NCBI GenBank assembly: GCA_027490215.1
Contig: JAIXYO010000027.1
Coordinates: 1 to 64,000, forward strand
Length of the DNA stretch: 64,000 nucleotides
Reading direction: 5' to 3'
Source: Rubrivivax sp.
Lineage (GTDB): Bacteria > Pseudomonadota > Gammaproteobacteria > Burkholderiales > Burkholderiaceae_C
A program made the translations under genes and the position numbers. A model generated the notes under the pieces. The model saw only the letters and a program-made list of their open reading frames with translations. It made no database searches and was not told the DNA's origin. Positions 17,396-24,117 of this stretch are shown in pieces. The first letter of the stretch is position 1, and the number at the start of each line of letters is the position of its first letter.

Positions 17396-18013
17396 ATGCG
17401 GGTGATCGTGGTTGCCAATCCAAAGGGCGGCGTCGGAAAGAGCACGCTGTCCACCAATGTCGCGGGGTATCTGGCTGCGCAGGGCAGGTCGGTCATGCTG
17501 GGCGACATCGATCGCCAGCAATCGGCGCGAACCTGGCTCGGTCTGCGCCCGTCGGCTGCGCGCGTCATCAGCGCCTGGGACACGATGGAGGATCTGCGGG
17601 TGCGCACGCCAAAAGGCACCACCGATGTCGTGCTGGACACGCCAGCTGGCCTGCACGGCAAGCGCCTCGATGAGGTTCTGAAGATCGCCACCCATGTGCT
17701 GGTGCCGCTGCAGCCCAGCATCTTCGACATCCACGCGACGCACGACTTCCTGTTGCGCCTGGCAGAGCACAAGCGAATTCAGAAGTTTCAGGTCGGCATC
17801 GTCGGCATGCGCTCGCGCGAAGGCACGATATCTGCCGACCAGTTGAAGACCTTCCTTGGCAGCCAGGCATTCCCGGTGCTCACGCACCTGCGCGATACGC
17901 AGAACTATGTTCACCTCGCGGCCAAAGGCCTGACCTTGTGGGACGTGGCGTCCAGCCGCGTCGAACGCGATCTCGAGCAGTGGCGGCCGCTCACGGCCTG
18001 GATCGAAGGTTGA
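17396..18013 (+). CDS. Orphan ParA/MinD-family ATPase
   Basis: A 205-residue ATPase with the deviant Walker A motif NPKGGVGKSTLSTN, a Walker A-prime segment LGDIDRQQSARTW and a Walker B-like VLDTPAGL. It is shorter than chromosomal ParA and has no ParB gene beside it. Orphan ParAs of this size (ParC, MipZ-like and PpfA groups) position cytoplasmic cargo such as chemoreceptor clusters or other large complexes. A CheB-CheR protein lies 6 kb away but is not obviously linked. The upstream gap contains TAACATAACG, a possible -10 region. Confidence 0.82.
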   Translation: MRVIVVANPKGGVGKSTLSTNVAGYLAAQGRSVMLGDIDRQQSARTWLGLRPSAARVISAWDTMEDLRVRTPKGTTDVVLDTPAGLHGKRLDEVLKIATHVLVPLQPSIFDIHATHDFLLRLAEHKRIQKFQVGIVGMRSREGTISADQLKTFLGSQAFPVLTHLRDTQNYVHLAAKGLTLWDVASSRVERDLEQWRPLTAWIEG

Positions 18014-18027
18014 TCGACACGCGTAAG

Positions 18028-18041
18028 CCCCCGTTTGGGGG
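18028..18041 (+). terminator. GC hairpin after the ParA gene
   Basis: CCCCC-GTTT-GGGGG starts about 15 bp after the ParA stop, and a second C-run at 18046-18051 could form a competing pair. There is no T-run, so it may be a weak terminator or part of a short repeated element. Confidence 0.4.
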
Positions 18042-18123
18042 TGCTGCCCCCGGCGCTCCAACACTCCCGCGCGCCGGTGCGCTGACTTAGCATCTTTTCG
18101 GTGCTGAACACGGAGGAGCCAAC

Positions 18124-18855
18124 ATGAAGGTCTTGCTGATCGACGACCACCCGCTGATCCTGTCGGCGCTGCAGAACATCATCCAGGGCCTGAGCGACAA
18201 CGTGAGCGTGGTTGCGGCCGCCAGTGCGCGCATGGCTCGCGAGACGCTGGCACAGGACAGCGCCTTCGATCTGGTTTTGCTCGACCTGCGCCTGGGCGAT
18301 GCCGACGGCTTCGATGTGCTGACCGAGTTCCGCGCGGCCTACCCGGGGTTGCCGGTGGTGGTGGTGTCGGCCAGCGACCGCACCAGCGACGTGATCCGCG
18401 CCATCGATCTGGGTGCCATGGGCTTCGTGCCGAAGCGCGCCTCCAACGACACCCTGTTGGAGGCGCTGAGCCTGGTGATGTCCGGTGGCATCTATGTGCC
18501 GCCGATGAACATGGGCGACGAGCCATCGGCGGCCGGCCTGCATACAGACACCACGTCCGGCGCGCTTCGCTCGGTGCGCCAGCGCGCCACCGACGAGGGC
18601 TTCCAGACCCACGCCCCGCTCGACTCGCTGGGCCTGACGCCTCGGCAGACCGAGGTGCTGGGTCTGTTGCTGCAGGGCAAGCCGAACAAGCTGATCGCGC
18701 GCGACCTGAACCTGTCGGTCGAGACAGTCAAGGACCACGTCGCTGCCGTGCTGCGCGCCTTGAACGTCAGCTCGCGCACGCAGGCGGTTCTCGCGGTGAG
18801 CCAGATGTCGCACCAGCAAGGCGGCTTGCACGGTTGGAAAAAGAGCAGCCGATGA
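18124..18855 (+). CDS. NarL/LuxR-type response regulator
   Basis: A 243-residue regulator with a receiver at 1-125 (LLIDDHPLIL; phospho-acceptor D54 in LVLLDLRLGDADG; late lysine in FVPKRAS) and a LuxR helix-turn-helix at about 165-225 (LGLTPRQTEVLGLLLQGKPN and TVKDHVAAVLRALNV). A 40-residue linker separates them. GGAGGA lies just upstream of the ATG. The stop overlaps the start of the next gene, a hybrid kinase, by ATGA, so the two form a coupled pair. The regulon is unknown. Confidence 0.9.
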   Translation: MKVLLIDDHPLILSALQNIIQGLSDNVSVVAAASARMARETLAQDSAFDLVLLDLRLGDADGFDVLTEFRAAYPGLPVVVVSASDRTSDVIRAIDLGAMGFVPKRASNDTLLEALSLVMSGGIYVPPMNMGDEPSAAGLHTDTTSGALRSVRQRATDEGFQTHAPLDSLGLTPRQTEVLGLLLQGKPNKLIARDLNLSVETVKDHVAAVLRALNVSSRTQAVLAVSQMSHQQGGLHGWKKSSR

Positions 18856-20660
18856 AGGAAGAGCCGGCATCCTCGTCCAGCGAGTTGTCGGCGTCATCGC
18901 TGCCAGAGGAGGTGCGCAGCGCCTTCGATTACCTGCCGGCGCAGCTGGCCGGCAACCTGGCTGGCATCAGTGTCATCGTGATGATCTTCTGGACCAGCAC
19001 GCCGGCATCGTTGATGCTGCCCTGGCTGGCGGTGTTCGCGGTGATGTGGTTGGCGCGGCTCTGGCTGCTGCAGCGCTTCAAGCAGGCCACGCCTCTCACG
19101 CTGACCGATTGGCAGCGCTGGCGCTGGTTGTGGAACGTCGGCACACTGACATCGGGGGCGCTGTGGGGCGCCACGGCCTGGCTCTTCTATCTGCGGGGCG
19201 GTCACGTGCAGCAGATCGCACTGATCATCACCGTCTACACCTTCTGCATCGCTGTCGTGCCGGTGCTGGCCACCCAGCCCCGGATGTACCTGCTTTTCTC
19301 GGCACTGTGTTTTGTGCCGATGGCAGCGCGCGTGGCCACGGATGGCTCGGAAGACAGCTACCGGCTGGCTGGCATCCTGCTGCTGATTTTTTCGCTGAGC
19401 ACGCTGCTCGCGCGCACCTACCGCCAGGCGCTGCAGCGGGTTCTGGAACTCAAGCTGCGGGCCGATCACCTGCTGGCGCAGCTGCGCATCGAGAAGCTCG
19501 CCGCTGATGGGGCGCGGCAGGAAGCGGAGGTTGCCAACCGCGCGAAAACGCAGTTCTTCACCGCCGCCAGCCACGACCTGCGGCAACCGCTGCACGCGAT
19601 GGGGCTGTTCGCCGAGGCCCTGCGCCAGAAGAACCACGACGTCGAGGTGGCGCACCTGGTCAACAGCATCAACGAGTCGGTCGACGCCCTGGAAGGCCTG
19701 TTTTCCGAACTGCTCGACATCACCCGGATCGACAGCGGTGGCATCGAGGTGCATCCGCAACACTTCCCCTTGTCGGACCTTTATCGCAAGCTGGCACTGC
19801 ATTTCGAACCGGCGGCGTTCGAGAAAGGCTTGGCGCTGCGCTTTCGGGGTGCGGGGCATGTCGTGCATGCCGACCCGCTGCTGGTCGAGCGCATCCTGCG
19901 CAACCTTGTGTCGAATGCCATCCGCTACACCACCGACGGCACCGTGCTGGTCGGCTGCCGGCGTCGTGGCGACAGGCTCTGCTTGCAGGTGTGGGATACC
20001 GGCCCTGGCATCGCCGAGGACCAGCAGGCGCGTGTCTTCGAGGAGTTCTACCAGGTGCCGCACGGGCCGCGCACCGAAGCGCACCAGCGCAAGGGATTGG
20101 GCTTGGGTCTGGCCATCGTCAAGCGTCTGGCCGACCTGATGGGGGCGTCGGTCGGGTTGCGCTCGCAACCGGGCAGGGGAAGTGTCTTCAGCCTCGAAGT
20201 GCCGCTCGGCAAGTGGGCTCCGCAGGCAGAGCCAATGCTGACGGGCAAGGCGTTGCGGAACCTGACGCTGGAAGGCCGCACCATCGTCGTCGTGGAAGAC
20301 GAGCCAGCGGTGCTGAGCGGGCTCGAAGCGCTGCTGCACGGCTGGGGCGCGAGCATCATCGCCTTCGACAGCGTGGCCGCGTGCAAGGCCTGGGTGCAGA
20401 CCGCCCACGGCTCGATGCCGCGCCCTGATCTGCTGATCGTCGACTACCGGCTGGAACAAGGCATGACCGGCGCCGATGCGCTGGCCCTGCTGCGTGGCCG
20501 TTTTGGCGAGGCTCTGCCGGCCATCGTGATCACCGGCAGCACGATGTCCGAGCTCGACCTCGAAGCGCAGCAGAAGAACTTCCACCTCCTGATCAAGCCG
20601 GTGGTGCCGAACAAGCTGCGCGCGATGATCGCGTTCAAGCTCGGCGTGAAGACTGTCTGA
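18852..20660 (+). CDS. Membrane hybrid histidine kinase with C-terminal receiver
   Basis: A 602-residue sensor. Residues about 30-190 hold six or so hydrophobic helices with no recognised periplasmic domain. A short coiled coil leads to the kinase core with SHDLRQPLHAMGLF (H241), an N-box near RILRNLVSNAIRYT, DTGPGIA and GLGLGLAIVKRLADLMG. A receiver occupies about 488-600 (VVEDEPAVLSGLEALLHGWG; LLIVDYRLEQGMTG; late lysine in LLIKPV). HDLRQPL is the H-box of the NahK/ErcS-prime type of kinase. ATG 18852 overlaps the regulator stop by ATGA; TTG 18834 is a weaker alternative. The signal may come from the membrane domain itself. Confidence 0.88.
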   Translation: MKEEPASSSSELSASSLPEEVRSAFDYLPAQLAGNLAGISVIVMIFWTSTPASLMLPWLAVFAVMWLARLWLLQRFKQATPLTLTDWQRWRWLWNVGTLTSGALWGATAWLFYLRGGHVQQIALIITVYTFCIAVVPVLATQPRMYLLFSALCFVPMAARVATDGSEDSYRLAGILLLIFSLSTLLARTYRQALQRVLELKLRADHLLAQLRIEKLAADGARQEAEVANRAKTQFFTAASHDLRQPLHAMGLFAEALRQKNHDVEVAHLVNSINESVDALEGLFSELLDITRIDSGGIEVHPQHFPLSDLYRKLALHFEPAAFEKGLALRFRGAGHVVHADPLLVERILRNLVSNAIRYTTDGTVLVGCRRRGDRLCLQVWDTGPGIAEDQQARVFEEFYQVPHGPRTEAHQRKGLGLGLAIVKRLADLMGASVGLRSQPGRGSVFSLEVPLGKWAPQAEPMLTGKALRNLTLEGRTIVVVEDEPAVLSGLEALLHGWGASIIAFDSVAACKAWVQTAHGSMPRPDLLIVDYRLEQGMTGADALALLRGRFGEALPAIVITGSTMSELDLEAQQKNFHLLIKPVVPNKLRAMIAFKLGVKTV

Positions 20661-20674
20661 GGGCGCTGCATCCC

Positions 20675-21505
20675 ATGGGATGGCCGGGTCGGCTCGAACT
20701 GAACTACCGCCGCGATGGCAACCGCACGCTGGCACACGACCGCCACAGCGGCCCGCTGCGTGTATTGCAAAGCCTGTACCCCGAAGGTGAGGGCATCTGC
20801 CACCATGTCCTGGTGCACCCGCCGGGCGGCATCGTCGGCGGGGATGTGCTGCACATCGAGGCGAATCTGGCCGCCGGCGCGCATGCACTCATCACGACGC
20901 CGAGCGCCACCCGCTTCTATCGCAGCGCAGGCGAGCCCGCGCGGCAGTCGGTGGTGGCCCGGGTCGAGGTTGGTGCGCGACTCGAATGGCTGCCGATGGA
21001 AACCATCTGCCACAGCGCGGCACTGGCCGAGAACCAGTTGCGTTTCGAGATATCGCCAGGCGGCGAAATGATGGGTTGGGACCTGGTGGCGCTGGGTCTG
21101 CCGGCCAGCGGCGAACCTTTCGAGACGGGGCACTACGCGCAGCGCATCGAGATCCCTGGCGTGTGGCTGGAGCGATCGACGATCCGCGGCGATGACCATC
21201 GCCTGCTCAATTCTCCTTTGGGCTTTGCCAGCCACCGAGTGCTCGCGACGCTGTGGTTCGCCACGGGCAAGCCGATGGTATCGGATCGTCGCGACCACTT
21301 GCTCGACGCCGCGCGCGAGCAGGCGTCGAGCCATGCGCTGACGCGCACTGCCGGCTGCAGTTCACCGCATGCCGAAGTCGTTATCTTGCGTGTGCTCGCA
21401 CCGCGAGTCGAACCGGCGATGCAACTGCTGGGCGCGGTCTGGGCCCGCTGGCGTGAGGTGGGGTGGGGCCATTGCGCAGTGCCGCCGCGCGTGTGGCGGA
21501 CGTAG
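20675..21505 (+). CDS. ureD: Urease accessory protein UreD
   Basis: A 276-residue maturation factor that binds the urease apoprotein and helps UreF/UreG deliver nickel. Family features are the N-terminal GRLELNYRRDGNRTLAHDRHSGPLRV start region, HPPGGIVGGDVLHIE, and TTPSATRFYRSAG. The start lies 14 bp after the hybrid kinase stop. In most Burkholderiales ureD heads ureABCEFG, but here none of those genes follows. An urtE-like tail lies 100 bp downstream and the complete urtABCDE operon is 7 kb away on the other strand. Urease genes may be elsewhere on the chromosome, or this may be a stranded copy. Confidence 0.9.
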   Translation: MGWPGRLELNYRRDGNRTLAHDRHSGPLRVLQSLYPEGEGICHHVLVHPPGGIVGGDVLHIEANLAAGAHALITTPSATRFYRSAGEPARQSVVARVEVGARLEWLPMETICHSAALAENQLRFEISPGGEMMGWDLVALGLPASGEPFETGHYAQRIEIPGVWLERSTIRGDDHRLLNSPLGFASHRVLATLWFATGKPMVSDRRDHLLDAAREQASSHALTRTAGCSSPHAEVVILRVLAPRVEPAMQLLGAVWARWREVGWGHCAVPPRVWRT

Positions 21506-21608
21506 TGCACAGAGCGCCAAGACAGCGCAATCATCTGCTCGCTGTGAGGGTTCGGAGCGAACCGCGAATCAGGATTCACTCCGGGGAACGCCCACGACTG
21601 GATCGTCC

Positions 21609-21689
21609 GGGGAGCGCCGCGCGGTGATTGCCCGCGGCCGCGGTGCCGACATGGAAGCCGACAAGGTGCGCGACCGGGTGTCGATCTGA
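21609..21689 (+). pseudogene. Relic of an urtE C-terminus
   Basis: In frame with a stop at 21687-21689, the codons read GERRAVIARGRGADMEADKV then RDRVSI. The intact UrtE in this window ends ERGEIIQRGRGKDMEAEGVR then ARMSI. The match covers about 25 residues and ends at the same final Ile. The DNA just upstream (21506-21608) has no UrtE-like codons in any plus-strand frame and contains small inverted repeats (GAATC/GATTC, CGGAG/CTCCG). The fragment therefore looks like the end of a second urtE copy left by a rearrangement. Confidence 0.7.
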
Positions 21690-21696
21690 CAAGCCG

Positions 21697-21722
21697 CACC
21701 CCCCCCCTAGATAAGGGGGGTG
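21697..21722. repeat. C/G-rich inverted repeat upstream of the nucleotidase gene
   Basis: CACCCCCC and GGGGGGTG face each other around a TAGATAA centre, about 64 bp upstream of the next start codon. It could be a terminator of the ureD transcript or an operator. The arms resemble the paired heptamers bound by NarL/LuxR-type regulators, and two such regulators are encoded nearby. No T-run follows. Confidence 0.5.
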
Positions 21723-21785
21723 TCACTGAAGATTCATCGGCCGTCCCTAGCGTGCGGAATTCACGTCCACAGCGCAAAGGCCACC

Positions 21786-23729
21786 ATGCACACCCGCCCC
21801 TTCCGTACTGCCTTCCGCCTCAGCCTGCTTACCGCCAGCGTGCTGCTGGCCTTCGGCAGCGCCCAGGCAGAAAAACTCACCCTGCTGCACGTGGGCGACC
21901 AAGAGAGCTGGTTGCTGTCGGCCCAGGGCAATCTGCGTGACAACGCGTCCCAGCCCATTTCCTTCTACGGCGGCATCGACCGCATGGCCAGCGTGATGTT
22001 CTCGGCCCAGACCGCAGCCCAGGCCGGCGGCGCCACGGTACTCAAGCTCAACGCCGGTGATGCTTTCCTGCCCGGCCCGCGCTGGAATGCCAGCAAGGCC
22101 AACCTGGGCATCAGCTTCAGCGACGGCGGACAGGACTACTACGACGCCATCGCGATGCGCCACATCGGCTTCGACGCGGCGGTCTTCGGCAACCATGAGT
22201 TCGACGAAGGCGCTGCCACGGCGGCCCGGTTTGCCAAGGTGTCTGGCACCACCTACCTGTCAAGCAACCTGAACTTCAACGCCACGGCCGACTTCCAGAG
22301 CCTGGCGCTGGCCGGGACCGTGGCGCCCTACAAACTGGTCACCACCACAGGTGGCCACAAGGTGGCGCTGGTGGGCGCCACCACGCCGCTGCTGCCGACG
22401 ATCTCGTCGCCCGGCGCGGTCAACCTGCTGGGCTACACCGCCGGGGCCACCGAGCAGCAGAACCTGCTGTCGATGGCCTCCGTGGTGCAGGGCCAGGTCA
22501 ATGCCGCACGCGCTGCCGGCGCCACCACCGTGGTGCTGATGAGCCATCTGCAGAACTGGAACAACGAGCGCAACACCGTGATCCCGGCCCTGCGCGGCGT
22601 CGATGTGGTGTTGTCGGGCGGTGGTCATGAGCTGATGGCCGATACGGATGACCGCCTGCTTCCCAACGACTCACGAGCCATCACCGGCATGCCGCAGCTG
22701 GTAGCCGATGCCGACGGCAAGCAGGTGGCCGTGGTCACCTCGAACTTCGGCAACCGCTATGTGGGCGAGCTGAACCTGACGCTCGACGATGCCACCGGCC
22801 GGGTCAGCAGCATCGATTCCAGCCGCATGCTGCGCGTCAGCGGTCTGGCGGCCGACCCCGACGATGTGGTGGGCGACAGCTTCCTGAAGGCTTCGGTGGT
22901 CGATCCGGTGAAGGCCTACATCGATGTGCTCAACACCACCAGGATCGGCACGTCCGAGGTGTTCCTGGCCGGCTTACAGCGCGGCGCTGTGGGTGCGCCG
23001 GGCAGCTTCACTGCCGGCATTCGCAATGCCGAGACCAACATGGGCAATCTGGTGGCCGATGCCATGCGCTTTGCCGGTGGCAGCGTGGTGGCCATCCAGA
23101 ACGGTGGCGGCGTGCGCGCCGACATTGCCGCAGGCAACGTGACCGTGGGCGACACCTTCAACGTGCTGCCCTTCACCAATCTGGTGAAGACGGCCCCTGC
23201 GGTGAGCGCCACCCAGTTGAAGGGCGTGCTGGAGCATTCGGTGGCCACGGCGTCTACATCGGGCGCGGTCAACGGCCGGTTTGCGCAAGTCTCGGGCATG
23301 CGGGTGGTCTATGACACCAGCCGGGCTGCCGGCGGCCGGGTGTTGAGCATCACGCTGGACGACGGCACGGTGCTGGTGGCCAATGGCCAGGTGGTGGCTG
23401 GTGCGCGCACCGTGTCGCTGGCGACCATCGACTTCACCGCCAACGGCGGCGACGACTACCCGTTCGCCGCCCTGGGCGTGCAGTTCGACAACGCTGTCAA
23501 CACCATCACCTACCAGGAGGCGCTGGCGGACTACATCGAGACGTCGGAAGCCGAAGGCGGCCTGGGCGGCGTGATCCGCGCCAGCCGCTACGGCGCTGCC
23601 ACACCGTTCGATCTGGCCGGTCGTTTGGTGGACAACGCCATCACCCCAGTGCCCGAGCCCCAGACCTATGCCATGCTGATCAGCGGTCTGGCGATGCTGG
23701 GCTTCATGGTCCGCCGCCGCCGCTACTGA
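21786..23729 (+). CDS. Secreted 5'-nucleotidase-like metallophosphoesterase with PEP-CTERM tag
   Basis: A 647-residue exoprotein. An N-terminal signal peptide ends near GSAQAEK. The metallophosphoesterase domain (about 30-330) has HVGDQESW in place of the usual DxH block, GNHEFDEG, SSNLNF and GGGHE. The 5'-nucleotidase C-terminal domain (about 390-610) has NLVADAMRFAGGSVVAIQNG and DTFNVLPFTN. The end is a PEP-CTERM sorting signal: VPEPQTYAMLISGLAML plus an Arg cluster. Exosortase normally cleaves at this tag during export linked to exopolysaccharide. ATG 21786 is chosen for AAAGG upstream and a clean signal peptide. It may release phosphate from nucleotides outside the cell. Confidence 0.88.
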   Translation: MHTRPFRTAFRLSLLTASVLLAFGSAQAEKLTLLHVGDQESWLLSAQGNLRDNASQPISFYGGIDRMASVMFSAQTAAQAGGATVLKLNAGDAFLPGPRWNASKANLGISFSDGGQDYYDAIAMRHIGFDAAVFGNHEFDEGAATAARFAKVSGTTYLSSNLNFNATADFQSLALAGTVAPYKLVTTTGGHKVALVGATTPLLPTISSPGAVNLLGYTAGATEQQNLLSMASVVQGQVNAARAAGATTVVLMSHLQNWNNERNTVIPALRGVDVVLSGGGHELMADTDDRLLPNDSRAITGMPQLVADADGKQVAVVTSNFGNRYVGELNLTLDDATGRVSSIDSSRMLRVSGLAADPDDVVGDSFLKASVVDPVKAYIDVLNTTRIGTSEVFLAGLQRGAVGAPGSFTAGIRNAETNMGNLVADAMRFAGGSVVAIQNGGGVRADIAAGNVTVGDTFNVLPFTNLVKTAPAVSATQLKGVLEHSVATASTSGAVNGRFAQVSGMRVVYDTSRAAGGRVLSITLDDGTVLVANGQVVAGARTVSLATIDFTANGGDDYPFAALGVQFDNAVNTITYQEALADYIETSEAEGGLGGVIRASRYGAATPFDLAGRLVDNAITPVPEPQTYAMLISGLAMLGFMVRRRRY

Positions 23730-24117
23730 CGCAGACGGGCCGGGGCGGCATCTGCCGCTGCGGCCCGGTCGGTTGGCGCAGTCGGTCGGCAGACCGACTG
23801 CAGTTCCCGTGTGGGCCACCGCCAGCGCAGGCAGGCGCTGGCTCCAGCCAGCTGCACCCAAAAGCGGCGAGGCCTGCAACTGCTGCTGTACGAAGCAGCA
23901 CGATTCCGAGCACAAATCCGTCGAGTGCTGCGCAAGCAGAGGTTGCCCGAGGGCTCTCTGGAGCTGCGTTGGCGGAGTCCGGCCTTGCAAGCGGTTTGGA
24001 ACCAACGCGCAATCAGGCCCGGGCAATAATGGCTCACCAGCACCGATGATGCGAGACGCCTGAGGTTGTGGCGCGGTATTCCCGACTGGGTCTCCACCAC
24101 AAGGGTCGCCATTTCGC
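23730..24117. other. Intergenic stretch with terminator and hairpins
   Basis: This 388-bp gap lies between the nucleotidase and the CheB-CheR gene, both on the plus strand. It holds a strong hairpin at 23778-23801 and a smaller one at 23881-23900 (TGCTGCT/AGCAGCA). No open frame in it looks like a gene. The right part should carry the promoter of the CheB-CheR operon, but I cannot place it. Confidence 0.6.
23778..23801 (+). terminator. Hairpin terminator after the nucleotidase gene
   Basis: GCAGTCGGTC-GGCA-GACCGACTGC forms a perfect 10-bp stem about 50 bp after the stop codon. There is no long T-run. Position and strength support transcript termination. Confidence 0.6.

Noticed and set aside
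18894-20888. Minus-strand frame opposite the hybrid kinase and the start of ureD
   Set aside because: It is a His/Gln/Arg-rich shadow of the kinase gene and crosses into ureD without any signal of its own.
21506-21608. Further pieces of urtE upstream of the relic
   Set aside because: All three plus-strand frames were read against the intact UrtE sequence and nothing matched beyond the last 25 or so codons.
23802-24117. Small Cys-rich or basic frames between the nucleotidase and the CheB-CheR gene
   Set aside because: No ribosome site, no family features, and the frames overlap hairpins. Treated as non-coding.
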